Positions 36,822-46,666 are shown, counted from the stretch's first letter. The stretch is DNA of 64,000 nucleotides from Paenibacillus tundrae (GCF_036884255.1 NZ_CP145605.1:2976001-3040000), one strand, 5' to 3'. Made by a program: numbers and translations. Notes: generated by a model not told the origin, from the sequence alone.

Positions 36822-37721
36822 TTAACCTTTTGGGATGCTCCGATACTCGGTCGGGGAGCATCCCATTATTTTTTTGAACAATCTCGAGAAATAATAAGGA
36901 TCCTTGATCCCTACAGTTCCGGATATTTCCTTTACACTTTTATCTGATAACGACAACATTTGCCCAGCTCGTTGCATTTTGAGTCTGAGATAGAACTCAA
37001 TAGGAGGAACGCCCATTTCTTTATTAAATAAGTAAATCAAATGCTGCTTCGATAAACCTAAATGGCTTGCCAAATCTACAAGCGAAAGAGAATCCGTAAT
37101 TCGATCAGTCATGTATTGCACAGCCTGGTCCATGTATCGTTCACCCTTAATATCTTGAAGAGAATGGATCAAACTCAAACCGACGTGGCTAATAAGGTGC
37201 CGGATACATTGTGATACATAAATCTGATTGTTCATAGCGTACGGTTTATCGGACAACATGCCATAACATTGTTCAAAATCATCTATCCATCTAGCGTGTA
37301 AGTTTAATGTAAAAGGCAGGGGTCCTGAGTCCAAGGCGTATGTGCGGATCAGCGATTCTGCATCCTTTCCAGTAAGGTGCATCCAGTAAATGGTCCAGGG
37401 ATTTTCGTTAGATGCACCGTATCGATGTGGCATTTCAGCAGGAATAACAATAAGTTGCCTAGCTTGAATGTGAACTAATTTATGGGTCTCCACCCAGCCT
37501 TCACCTTGGACACAATACATGAGGATATGCGTAGGGCAACCGTTAGGTCTTTCTCTGTAATGAAATTTAGCTGCTGGAAATAAGCCGATATCACTAACAT
37601 GGAATTGACTTGTTAATGCTTCATTCTGTAATTCTCTGAGCATGAATTCAGGTTGGATAAATATTTTTTCTTCTTCAAACCCATCTGGTTTCAAATTCCA
37701 ATCCTTCTCGATCTCAAACAT
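36822..37721 (-). CDS. AraC-family regulator
   Basis: A 299-residue regulator with an N-terminal cupin-type domain (about 45-125, with RPNGCPTHILMYCVQGEGW and MPHRYGA) and a C-terminal AraC domain (about 195-295, with LGLSKQHLIYLFNKEMGVPP and KDPYYFSRLFKKIMGCSPTEYRS). The start is uncertain: GGAGG touches the ATG at 37721 with no spacer, and an in-frame TAA blocks any earlier start. It is divergent from the DUF5107/TPR gene, which is its probable target. Confidence 0.85.
   Translation of the reverse strand: MFEIEKDWNLKPDGFEEEKIFIQPEFMLRELQNEALTSQFHVSDIGLFPAAKFHYRERPNGCPTHILMYCVQGEGWVETHKLVHIQARQLIVIPAEMPHRYGASNENPWTIYWMHLTGKDAESLIRTYALDSGPLPFTLNLHARWIDDFEQCYGMLSDKPYAMNNQIYVSQCIRHLISHVGLSLIHSLQDIKGERYMDQAVQYMTDRITDSLSLVDLASHLGLSKQHLIYLFNKEMGVPPIEFYLRLKMQRAGQMLSLSDKSVKEISGTVGIKDPYYFSRLFKKIMGCSPTEYRSIPKG
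36832..36875 (+). terminator. Terminator of the upstream araC gene, embedded in the converging araC coding sequence
   Basis: A perfect 10-bp stem GGGATGCTCC / GGAGCATCCC with a 13-nt loop is followed by ATTATTTTTTT. The same bases encode the C-terminus of the minus-strand regulator. Confidence 0.78.
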
Positions 37722-37889
37722 CCTCCATTCTTAAGAATATTTTATGATGTTATCATATAATCCCTGATTAAATACGGATCGCTTGAAACTTTTTATAAGA
37801 ATATAATCCATTAACTACCGACTTTCGTTAATTGTATAACGGCTAGAAAGGCATTAAATTAAAGCTATAAATACGAAGGAGGATCACAT

Positions 37890-40800
37890 ATGAGTACAAA
37901 TGATTCATCATCGGCTGTATCTAATCAGGTTCGTGTTTGGGAGGAAAAAGTTGAAATCCCTACCTACGGAACAGGTAAACCCGACAAGAATCCCATGTTT
38001 CTGGAGAAGCGAGTATACCAGGGCAGCTCTGGACGAGTATACCCACTTCCGGTTATTGATAAGATTCTGGATGAAAAAGTATCTCAGACCTATTTAATGG
38101 CTATTCTCGAAAATGAATATGTTCGAATCGAGATCATGCCGGAAATTGGTGGTCGAATCTACCGTGCATTAGATAAAACAAACAATTATGATTTCGTTTA
38201 CTATAATCGTGTCATTAAACCGGCACTTGTTGGACTTGCTGGTCCATGGATTTCAGGAGGCATCGAGTTTAACTGGCCGCAGCATCACCGACCTAATACA
38301 TTTGGAGCTGTACAACACACGGTTACGGAGAACCAAGATGGTAGCGCTACGGTGTGGGTTAGTGAGATCGATCGAATGTACGGTACTAAAGTAACGACAG
38401 GTTTCACATTGTATCCAGGCAAAGCCTATATCGAAATTACTGCACAGATGTACAATCGTACGTCTGAACCGCAAACGTTCTTATGGTGGGCAAATCCTGC
38501 CGTAGCAGTGAATGACCATACTCAAACGGTATTTCCTCCAGATGTGACAGCTGTATTTGATCACGGCAAACGAGATGTGTCGAAATTCCCTATTGCTACA
38601 GGTACGTATTACAAAATGGATTATTCTGAGGGTGTCGATATCTCTAGATACAAAAATATACCGGTTCCTACTTCATACATGGCGTACAAGTCTGACTATA
38701 ATTTTGTGGGAGGTTATGACCATAGTGTCCAGGCAGGACTGCTGCATGTAGCCAATCATCATGTTTCTCCAGGTAAGAAGCAATGGACATGGGGGAATGG
38801 CGAATTCGGTCAAGCTTGGGATCGAAGTTTAACGGATGAAGATGGACCTTACATTGAGTTGATGACTGGTGTATTCACCGACAACCAACCTGATTTTACA
38901 TGGCTCCAGCCATATGAAGAAAAATCGTTTACCCAGTATTTCATGCCTTACAAAAATATTGGAGTCGTTAAGAACGCTTCCATCGATGCTGCAGTAAATT
39001 TGGAAGTGGATGAAGCACTTCGAGTTGCGACAGTCATGGCCTATGCTACATCTGTATTTGAAGGCGCGACAGTCGAATTAAAGGGACATAAACGTACGTA
39101 TGTGAAGGAAAATGTAACCTTATCTCCAGAGTTAACTTATAAATCGGTCATTACGTTGGATGATAGAGACCAGCCTTATGATTTACTTTTAACAGTACGT
39201 GATTCTGAACAGAACTTACTCATCAGCTATAGACCAGCCAAGCCATCCATTGAACAGATTCCAGATGCCGCGAAGCCGCTGCCTCTTCCAGAAGAACTGA
39301 AAAGCACAGAACAATTGTATCTTGCCGGACTTCATTTGGAGCAATATCGACATGCTACCTTCGAACCGGAAGACTACTATCAGGAAGGCTTAAGAAGAGA
39401 TCGTACTGACATCCGTCTGAATGTCGCTTATGGTACGCTGTTGCTTCGAAGAGGAGAACTGGAAGAGGCGGAAACCCATTTCCGTACGGCTATCCAATCA
39501 TTGACCTGGCGCAACCCTAATCCATACGATAGTGAAGCTTACTACCAACTTGGCTTAACGCTTCGACTTCAAGAACGAAATGAAGAAGCCTTCAAGGCAT
39601 TTTATAAGGCAGTGTGGTCTTCGGCTTATCAGGATAGTGGTTACTATGCATTAAGCCAGATTGCATCCGAGCGGGGAGCCTATCTGGAAGCGCTAGATCT
39701 GGTAGAACGTTCACTGGTTCGTAATGCTAGAAACTACAAATCAAGATTGGTGAAAACGGCGCTGCTTCGCAAATTAGGCCGTCACGAAGAGGCCATTGCT
39801 TTTGCCGATGAAACGCTAACGATGGATATTGCCGATTTCGGTGCAAGATACGAAAAATTCATGAATCTTGAAGCAAAAGCTAAAAGCGAGGAGGCTCATG
39901 CCGTACAAACTGAGCTATACCAGTTCATGCGAGATGATGCACATAACTTCTTGAATCTGGCTTGGGATTATGCAGGAAGTGGCTTTTTCGAGGAAGCAGC
40001 TCATGTGTTAGAAGAAATACGCTCGTTACAGGGTGGATCGACATATCCGATGGTTCATTACACACTAGCTTATGTCTATGACAAGTTGGGACAGAGCGAT
40101 AAAGCAGGGCAAGAACGTAACCTTGGAGAGAAGGCTGCTCCGGATTATTGTTTCCCGAATAGCCTGTTCGATCTGAGCGTATTGCTGCATACGGTTAACC
40201 AAAATCCATCAGATAGTAAAGCGCATTATTATCTAGCAAACCTTTATTATGATAAAAAACGAGCAGAAGACGCCATTCATCATTGGGAAATCTCTATTCG
40301 TCTTGACAGTACATTCGCAACAGCACACCGCAATCTTGCGTTGGCTTATTACAATAAACAAAATGATGCAGTTGCTTCATTGAAATCGCTTAACCAAGCA
40401 TTTGAATGTGATCAACAAGATGCCCGCGTTTTTTATGAGCTAGATCAGTTATATAAAAAGACTGGCGTTTCTGCACAGGAACGGTTGACGAAACTTCAGA
40501 AACATATGTATCTTGTCGAACATCGTGACGACCTTTATCTCGAATATATTACGTTGCTGAATACTTTGGGCAACTATAATGAAGCCTTGTCATTGTTGTT
40601 AGGTCGACGTTTCCATCCTTGGGAAGGGGGAGAAGGGAAAACGACAGGACAATATACGCTTGCGCTAGTTGAGCTTGCGAAGCAGGAGAACAAACGAGAA
40701 TCGTATCAAGATGCTATTTCACTTCTACAGCGGGCATTCCATTATCCTGAGAATCTGGGCGAAGGGAAGCTCGAAGGCGCACAAGAAAACAATGTGCACT

Positions 40801-41243
40801 ATGAACTGGGTCTCGCCTATCAGGGACTTGGCAAGCAAGAAGAGGCCATCGTCCATTGGCAACTTGCCTCAGAGGGGTTAGAAGAACCTGCTAGTGCGAT
40901 GTATTATAATGATCAGCCGCCAGAGATGATATTCTATCAAGGGCTAGCGTGGGATCAACTGAACAATTCAAAAGAAGCAAAGCGTCGCTTCAACAAGCTG
41001 ATTGATTATGCAGAAAGACATCTGTTTGATGATGTTAAAATTGATTACTTTGCCGTATCGTTACCTGATTTTCTGGTATTTGAAGACGATCTGAACAAGC
41101 GTAATCAAACCCACTGCCTGTTCATGCTTGGTCTTGGATTACTGGGTCTCGGTAAAAAAGAAGAGGCCAAAAAACGATTCAATGAAGCGATACAGTTGGA
41201 ACCTAACCACCAGGGAGCCAGAATTCACTTGGAATTATGCTAA
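37890..41243 (+). CDS. DUF5107 plus tetratricopeptide-repeat protein
   Basis: A 1117-residue soluble protein without signal peptide. Residues about 15-365 match the DUF5107 type seen beside glycan-degradation genes (blocks EIMPEIGGRIYRALDK, GGIEFNWPQHH and FLWWANPAV), which look like a mutarotase-like beta-sandwich. Residues about 440-1117 form many TPR-like helical repeats, for example YQLGLTLRLQERNEEAFKAF and the C-terminal LGLGKKEEAKKRFNEAIQLEPN. AAGGAGG precedes the ATG. It may act on or bind carbohydrate, with the TPR part as scaffold; no catalytic residue can be assigned from sequence. It is divergent from an AraC gene and followed by the CE7 esterase, which may share its regulation. 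Confidence 0.82.
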   Translation: MSTNDSSSAVSNQVRVWEEKVEIPTYGTGKPDKNPMFLEKRVYQGSSGRVYPLPVIDKILDEKVSQTYLMAILENEYVRIEIMPEIGGRIYRALDKTNNYDFVYYNRVIKPALVGLAGPWISGGIEFNWPQHHRPNTFGAVQHTVTENQDGSATVWVSEIDRMYGTKVTTGFTLYPGKAYIEITAQMYNRTSEPQTFLWWANPAVAVNDHTQTVFPPDVTAVFDHGKRDVSKFPIATGTYYKMDYSEGVDISRYKNIPVPTSYMAYKSDYNFVGGYDHSVQAGLLHVANHHVSPGKKQWTWGNGEFGQAWDRSLTDEDGPYIELMTGVFTDNQPDFTWLQPYEEKSFTQYFMPYKNIGVVKNASIDAAVNLEVDEALRVATVMAYATSVFEGATVELKGHKRTYVKENVTLSPELTYKSVITLDDRDQPYDLLLTVRDSEQNLLISYRPAKPSIEQIPDAAKPLPLPEELKSTEQLYLAGLHLEQYRHATFEPEDYYQEGLRRDRTDIRLNVAYGTLLLRRGELEEAETHFRTAIQSLTWRNPNPYDSEAYYQLGLTLRLQERNEEAFKAFYKAVWSSAYQDSGYYALSQIASERGAYLEALDLVERSLVRNARNYKSRLVKTALLRKLGRHEEAIAFADETLTMDIADFGARYEKFMNLEAKAKSEEAHAVQTELYQFMRDDAHNFLNLAWDYAGSGFFEEAAHVLEEIRSLQGGSTYPMVHYTLAYVYDKLGQSDKAGQERNLGEKAAPDYCFPNSLFDLSVLLHTVNQNPSDSKAHYYLANLYYDKKRAEDAIHHWEISIRLDSTFATAHRNLALAYYNKQNDAVASLKSLNQAFECDQQDARVFYELDQLYKKTGVSAQERLTKLQKHMYLVEHRDDLYLEYITLLNTLGNYNEALSLLLGRRFHPWEGGEGKTTGQYTLALVELAKQENKRESYQDAISLLQRAFHYPENLGEGKLEGAQENNVHYELGLAYQGLGKQEEAIVHWQLASEGLEEPASAMYYNDQPPEMIFYQGLAWDQLNNSKEAKRRFNKLIDYAERHLFDDVKIDYFAVSLPDFLVFEDDLNKRNQTHCLFMLGLGLLGLGKKEEAKKRFNEAIQLEPNHQGARIHLELC

Positions 41244-41310
41244 AGCATTAATGTTTCAAGGCAGCACAACGTGATTGAAAGCTATTGTAGCTAGAATCGT
41301 TAAATGGAGT

Positions 41311-41346
41311 GAACTCCGGGACAACCAGTTCCGGAGTTTCATTTGT
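41311..41346 (+). terminator. Hairpin terminator after DUF5107/TPR gene
   Basis: AACTCCGG pairs with CCGGAGTT across an 11-nt loop, followed by TTCATTTG. The tail is modest. Confidence 0.6.
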
Positions 41347-41425
41347 ATTGCGGTTCTAGGAGGAATCGATGAAATCGTGATCAGATGAATGTGTAGACTA
41401 CTACGTTGTCAAAAGGAGAAACTTT

Positions 41426-42385
41426 ATGCCGTTAATCGATATGCCCTTAGAACAGCTATACCAGTATCAAGGTAGAAATCCTCTTCCGACTGATTTTGAT
41501 GAATACTGGGAGCAAGGTTTGCATGAAATGAAATTAACGAACGCACAAGTGGAACTGGTGCCGAGTTCCTTCCAGGTTCCCCATGCGGAATGTTTCCACC
41601 TGTATTACACAGGTGTACGTGGGGCTCGCATTCATGCGAAGTATGTGCGTCCGAAACATGTTCAACGTCCGCATCCGGCTATCATTAGCTTCCACGGTTA
41701 TACAGGGCGTAGCAGCGATTGGTCGGAGCTGTTGAGTTATGCTTCACTTGGCATAGCCGTTTTTGCTATGGATTGCAGGGGGCAGGGTGGATTATCAGAA
41801 GATGTAGGTAATGTAAAGGGGACAACGCATAACGGACACATCATCCGTGGACTAGACTCAAAGCCAGAAGATTTGCTTTTCCGTCATATCTTTCTGGATG
41901 CTGTTCAACTGGCTGGATTAGCCATGAATCGAACTGAAATTGACCCGAATCGTATAGGCGTTATTGGAGGTTCACAAGGTGGAGGCTTGGCACTTGCATG
42001 TGCTGCACTGGAACCACGAATTCGACGTGTTTCGTCCTATTATCCATTCCTCAGTGATTATCAAAGAGTGTGGGAGATGGATCTAGCAAAGGATGCCTAT
42101 CAGGAGCTTCGGAGCTATTTTCGGCAATTCGATCCACAGCATACACGCAAAGAAGCTATTTTTACACGTCTAGGTTACATTGATATCCAGCATCTTGCAC
42201 CACGAATTGAAGCAGAAGTACTTATGGCTGTAGGCTTAATGGATACCATTTGTCCTCCCTCTACACAATTTGCGGCATACAACAAAATCAAGGCTCCAAA
42301 ATCCTTGGAGTTATATCCTGACTTTGGGCATGAGCACCTTCCTTGTTTTCAGGACAAAACGATGCAGTTTCTGCTCAAAATGTAG
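41426..42385 (+). CDS. CE7 acetyl esterase (acetyl-xylan / cephalosporin-C deacetylase family)
   Basis: An alpha/beta hydrolase of 319 residues, the standard CE7 length, that removes acetyl groups from imported acetylated oligosaccharides. The catalytic triad is visible as Ser183 in GGSQGG, Asp273 in GLMDTICPPST and His302 in FGHEHLP. The CE7-type RGQGG motif is at about 118-122. There is no signal peptide, so it is cytoplasmic. AAAAGGAG precedes the ATG and a strong terminator follows. Whether acetyl-xylan, pectin fragments or an antibiotic is the natural substrate cannot be told. Confidence 0.9.
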   Translation: MPLIDMPLEQLYQYQGRNPLPTDFDEYWEQGLHEMKLTNAQVELVPSSFQVPHAECFHLYYTGVRGARIHAKYVRPKHVQRPHPAIISFHGYTGRSSDWSELLSYASLGIAVFAMDCRGQGGLSEDVGNVKGTTHNGHIIRGLDSKPEDLLFRHIFLDAVQLAGLAMNRTEIDPNRIGVIGGSQGGGLALACAALEPRIRRVSSYYPFLSDYQRVWEMDLAKDAYQELRSYFRQFDPQHTRKEAIFTRLGYIDIQHLAPRIEAEVLMAVGLMDTICPPSTQFAAYNKIKAPKSLELYPDFGHEHLPCFQDKTMQFLLKM

Positions 42386-42435
42386 TTGTGAAAAGGGATC
42401 ACGCCAAACAAGTTCACTCCTAAATTTGTATGGCT

Positions 42436-42470
42436 AAAACCCACGTTGAACGAATCAACGTGGGTTTTTT
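42436..42470 (+). terminator. Intrinsic terminator after CE7 gene
   Basis: A perfect 13-bp stem AAACCCACGTTGA / TCAACGTGGGTTT with a 5-nt loop and T tail. Confidence 0.88.
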
Positions 42471-42555
42471 AAGATATTTATTTTGCTTCTCTTTTACGAT
42501 AAATTTAATAACATCATTGATTACATCGTTTGATTGCTTGAGAGGGTAAAGACCA

Positions 42556-43056
42556 CTACTCCCAGCTTTCAATTCCTAACGCATCCTTGTACGCACCTGG
42601 GTAAGAGTCCGGAATTTCAACTGCACCAACAGACTTTTGATAGAATGCAGCATTCTTTTCGGCAACCATTCCAATAATGCTGTATGCATAGCCCTGCTCT
42701 CTAACAGCATACAGCGTGCGTAGCAGCAGTTCTTTCCCTAAACCATATCCTCGATATTCTTCCTTAACACCAATCGGTCCGAAGAAATTTCTGCCGCTTG
42801 CGTCATAACAAGAGAAACCAATGATCTCCTGATTATCCTTAACAGCAACAAAACACGAGAACGGTGTGTTCGTAAACGTGACGTCGCACTCATTGGCCCA
42901 AATCGTGCTAAAGTTGGTTTTGATGAAATGGATGACCTTGTCTTTATCAAGCGCCATTGGCCTGCGAATTATAATTCCGTTAGCCTGGAGTGAAGGGTTC
43001 TCGGTATGGAGTTGGGGTAATTCATACAGTTTGACGAGCATATCAAATTTTTTCAT
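42556..43056 (-). CDS. GNAT-family N-acetyltransferase
   Basis: A 166-residue acetyl-CoA-dependent acyltransferase. The acetyl-CoA loop is visible as KEEYRGYGLGKELL, preceded by FFGPIGV and followed by SIIGMVAEKNAAFYQKSVGA. AAGGAGAA lies inside the end of the preceding DUF4091 gene and the ATG overlaps that stop by one base (TAATG), so translation is coupled. This tight pairing suggests it acts on the same sugar or on a product of that enzyme; the acceptor is unknown. Confidence 0.87.
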   Translation of the reverse strand: MKKFDMLVKLYELPQLHTENPSLQANGIIIRRPMALDKDKVIHFIKTNFSTIWANECDVTFTNTPFSCFVAVKDNQEIIGFSCYDASGRNFFGPIGVKEEYRGYGLGKELLLRTLYAVREQGYAYSIIGMVAEKNAAFYQKSVGAVEIPDSYPGAYKDALGIESWE

Positions 43057-44711
43057 TATATATTCTCCTTGATCAAATTATTGACTTTCTGTCTGATGTT
43101 AAGCAACCATTGCAGATCCTGCGGATATTTCTCAAAAGTTATGGATCCGGAATCTTCTTCGAGCAGCTGAAGCACCTTCTCTTTTCCGATCCATTGTTCA
43201 AGAAGCTGCAAAGCACGCAAATCTTGCAGCGCTTCGAGGAAAACTTCTGAACGGATGGAATCGATCGGACCGTCTTCACCAGGATACACCAGAAATGCAT
43301 CACCAGAAGGGAAGCAATACCCAGCATCGGTATTCAAATAAGGATTGATTTTCTTAACAGAGAGGCCTGTATACCAATGATTGTAACCCCAGTGAAGGAA
43401 CCCTTTAATATCATATTTGTAAAGCTGCAAGCCTATGATTCTGTTGCGATTGGAGGGCATATTGAAGAATCGGTTGGAAAGATAATCTTCCCCTTGCATG
43501 CAACAATAGTATGTCCATAGATTTTCGGTCTTGTTTTCAAGGAAATCATTGATTTCATCATTAGAAGGCACCGGATTATTCATTGCGCTTGCTTCTAAAA
43601 CTTCCAAGTCTGAAATGGCATCCATAATGGGATAGCCATCAATCAAATCACTTACCAAATGGCTGAGACTTGCATATTCCTGAAGCCGGTCGGGCTTGGG
43701 TTCGTCTGAAATGTGGAATTATACACGCCCTTGCAAGTTTTTCTCATCCAGATATTGCACAAGTGCTGGCAAAAATTGCTTTAGAAAATGGGTATAGTCG
43801 CTGCCTTGAGAATCGGTATGCCAACCGAATAACTGGTTCAGTGTACCATTTTCTGTTACTAGGATTTTGGGTGCGTGATGTGCTCCCCATTGGGTGAACA
43901 GATGCGCCATTTCAAGATATGGTATGCCATGCGATTTACATTTTTCAATCCAAACATCGAGCATACTGAAATCAAAATGGTAGTTATCACCTTCCTTTTG
44001 AATTCCCACCAGTTGTGTGGTCAATCGCTCGTTTCCTATTCTAGTTTCGATCGGCGGTGTAAAGAGCGGTGTTAACAGCATGTTAATGCCGTGTTTCGCT
44101 GCATTATCCATATAACGGTCGATCAACTTCCAATGCTCGGGGCTAAAGACATCTACTTCATACCATGTTGCCAGACAGTCGGTGTAAAACCATTCCGTAT
44201 GGATTAATTTTTGATCAGGTAACTTGTGAGCGATAACCTCAAGCGTAAAAGATTCCATACTGCTGTATGTTTTCTCATCGTCCTGAATGGACACCGAAAT
44301 GGAGTAATGTCCGGCTTCGCAGTTTTCCGGAATGAAGATGGTGACCCAGAGGGAACGCCACTGTCCCGGAAAAGCAATGATGTCTTCACCTTCCACCAAA
44401 GGATACAGTGGATCGGGAAATAGACCAGGCGTGTCTCGCAAGATAAAGTCATCATGATTGTGATAGCAGGGAAGCTCTGAAGGGACGAGACCGACTTGTC
44501 TAACTACAACATTATTAAGCGCGCCAGAATCAACAGTAACTTTAAGTCCCTTCACTAACTTTGCGGCACGATACGCGACTTGAAAGGATACCGTTTCATT
44601 CCGTAGTCCAGAAGCGCTGGCAACTGTCGAATCCGTTATTTCGGTATCGGGAAAAACCTTGGTGAGTGAGCTCAAGCATCGGGTCTCCAAAATGGTTTGC
44701 TGGAAATTCAC
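43056..44711 (-). pseudogene. DUF4091 glycoside-hydrolase-like gene interrupted by one in-frame stop
   Basis: A continuous frame of 551 codons encodes a DUF4091-type protein: an N-terminal beta-sandwich (about 1-160), then a TIM-barrel-like part (about 165-440). Codon 331 is TAA (forward-strand bases 43719-43721) where Tyr or Phe would be expected. Reading through it gives FHISDEP, the conserved acidic motif of the family. Apart from this the frame is intact on both sides, to EYPQDLQWLLN-like sequence near the end. It starts at GTG 44711 with a weak GTGATC ribosome signal. Likely a recent nonsense mutation or sequence error; a restart at the GTG at 43658 would lack the barrel's first half. 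It is divergent from an AraC gene. Confidence 0.85.
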
Positions 44712-44742
44712 AACAGATCACGTCCATATCTTGTGGTGTTAT

Positions 44743-44828
44743 TACTCACTTGCTATGGTGATGAGTATAAATTATAATGTCGATTACGACTATAAATAAA
44801 ATGAGTAATAATATGGACAAAATGAGTA
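44743..44828. promoter_or_regulatory. Repeated TGAGTA half-sites in the araC/DUF4091 intergenic region
   Basis: TGAGTA occurs at 44762, 44802 and 44823 on the plus strand and once inverted (TACTCA) at 44743. The last two are 21 bp apart with extended identity (AAAATGAGTA), the spacing typical of AraC-family direct repeats. The last copy abuts the araC ribosome binding site. Confidence 0.55.
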
Positions 44829-44840
44829 TTTGGAGGATGT

Positions 44841-45695
44841 ATGAAATACTACTCAGCTTATGTACATAGTGATGAATACGTTGAAAGTCAACCAATCAAT
44901 AATGAATATGTCCAGGTAAACAGCGCGGGCTATTATGGATTTGACAACACGTATCATTCTGCAACACATAGAAAAAGTGGTAGGAAAGATTATATGCTTG
45001 TGTATACTCATTCGGGGCGTTCGTTGGCTCGATTTAAGGGCGAGGAACAATGTATCGAAGCTGGTGAAATATTTATTTATCAGCCGGGTGAGGAACATTA
45101 CTACGGGCAAGTAGAGAATGACCCATTAAGTTGCTATTGGATACACTTTTCGGGGTATGGCATTCCAGGGCTATTACAACAATTAAATTTCGATCATAGA
45201 AATGTAATTACAACTGGAATTAACGATTGGCTGCCAGCTACATTCGACATGCTCATCCACAAGATTACAGAGAAAACCAGTAACAATCATATTCTCTTGT
45301 CCGCTATGTTGCTTCAACTTCTGCACTACATTTCAAGTAAAGACGGTAAACAAGAGCTAACTGCTCGCAAAAGCAAAAGCAGCGAATTAATTAATCTATC
45401 ATTTAATTATATGTATCTGAACTACAATCGAAAGATAACCGTCGTGGAGCTTGCAGCGATTAGTGGATTGAGTGTGAGCAGATATATCAATGTATTTAAA
45501 GAGATCACGGGATATACGCCTAAGGAATATATGATCCATATTAGATTGGAAAAGGCATGTGAAATTATCAGTAACACAAATTTAAGTATCAAAGAAGTTG
45601 CACTAACAACGGGATTCGAAGATCAACTGTATTTCAGTCGACTTTTTAAGAAATACAAAAATATGAATCCGACAGAGTATAGAAGAACATATTGA
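44841..45695 (+). CDS. AraC-family regulator, divergent from DUF4091/GNAT operon
   Basis: A 284-residue regulator. The N-terminal cupin domain is at about 30-115 (with YTHSGRSLARFKGEEQ and YQPGEEHYYG). The C-terminal AraC domain is at about 190-284 (with SGLSVSRYINVFKEITGYTPKEYM and GFEDQLYFSRLFKKYKNMNPTEYRR). GGAGGATGT precedes the ATG. TGAGTA repeats upstream may be its operator, for both itself and the divergent operon. Confidence 0.88.
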   Translation: MKYYSAYVHSDEYVESQPINNEYVQVNSAGYYGFDNTYHSATHRKSGRKDYMLVYTHSGRSLARFKGEEQCIEAGEIFIYQPGEEHYYGQVENDPLSCYWIHFSGYGIPGLLQQLNFDHRNVITTGINDWLPATFDMLIHKITEKTSNNHILLSAMLLQLLHYISSKDGKQELTARKSKSSELINLSFNYMYLNYNRKITVVELAAISGLSVSRYINVFKEITGYTPKEYMIHIRLEKACEIISNTNLSIKEVALTTGFEDQLYFSRLFKKYKNMNPTEYRRTY

Positions 45696-45791
45696 AGATA
45701 ACGTGAAGATGAACTAATAGTTGTCTTCCACTCATGGCAATGCATTGTTATCTAACGTTCATCTAAACTGATTATTGAGTCTAATACAAAC

Positions 45792-45830
45792 AAAAGTCCG
45801 CCAATCATATTGATGGCGGACTTTTTTTAT
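45792..45830 (+). terminator. Intrinsic terminator after araC gene
   Basis: AGTCCGCCA pairs with TGGCGGACT, flanked by AAAA and TTTTTT, so it can also serve the converging tetR gene. Confidence 0.85.
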
Positions 45831-45911
45831 TTTATTGAAGAGTTAATTTCCTATTAAGTCCTTTTTACTAAGGGATACCGCGAAATGAGAATCAGTCTTT
45901 TATCCACATGC

Positions 45912-46544
45912 TCATTTGGAGGATTGTTGGTTGATATAGGAACGATATCGCATCCCATCTATGAGCAAAGATACCAAATCTTTGGCTACTGCAGGATCAA
46001 AGTTAGTGATCTTAAGGCATAGGCTGGAAGCTGCATTCAACAAACCGGTTGAGCTTATATCGGGGCATGTCTCACCAGACTTTGATGCAGTATCAATTAG
46101 GTTTTCTAATACAGGAACAAAACGTCTATCGAAAGACTTTGTCAGTGCTTCATATGCAGGATCACTTGAATGTAATGCTGCTGCAAGTCCGGGTATGGAC
46201 AAAATGAAGTCTACATATGTTTGCATCCATAAAGCTAAAGCTTCACCAGGTGAATGGTTAGAAGCCAAGGTGATTGCAGCCTCTGCACACTTATCCATTT
46301 TCTGTTCAATAACAGCCAGAATCAAATCCGATCTTTGGGGAAAATGGCGGTATACTGTCCCAACTCCCACACCTGCTTGCTTGGCAATTTCCCGGATTGG
46401 CGCATCGACTCCAGAATTTGTGAATACATTCAGAGCAGATTGGAGCAGGGCGCAATTGTTACGCATTGCATCTGCACGTATGTATCGATCTTTATGATCT
46501 TGGGATTCCACATTATTATCAGTATTTTGTTCTTTCTGGCTCAT
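45912..46544 (-). CDS. TetR-family repressor, divergent from SDR gene
   Basis: A 210-residue repressor with an N-terminal helix-turn-helix (IREIAKQAGVGVGTVYRHFPQRSDL, about residues 48-75) and an all-helical ligand domain. The start is ATG 46544 with GAGAGGGG upstream; a longer frame begins at 46562 inside that signal. The double palindrome at 46674-46711 lies between it and the SDR gene and is its likely operator. The inducer is unknown. Confidence 0.88.
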   Translation of the reverse strand: MSQKEQNTDNNVESQDHKDRYIRADAMRNNCALLQSALNVFTNSGVDAPIREIAKQAGVGVGTVYRHFPQRSDLILAVIEQKMDKCAEAAITLASNHSPGEALALWMQTYVDFILSIPGLAAALHSSDPAYEALTKSFDRRFVPVLENLIDTASKSGETCPDISSTGLLNAASSLCLKITNFDPAVAKDLVSLLIDGMRYRSYINQQSSK

Positions 46545-46666
46545 ACGAAATGCCCCTCTCAAATTTAAACCATATCCATCAGAGCATTATACTATTTAAA
46601 ATTCGCTTACTCAACAAACTGAGGATGCAGACCTGATCCCTGAGACTCTAAAAAAATAGAAAAGTG

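Noticed and set aside
45961..46497. Long 178-residue plus-strand frame opposite the first tetR gene
   Set aside because: It is antisense to a clear TetR coding sequence, lacks a ribosome binding site and has no recognisable domain.
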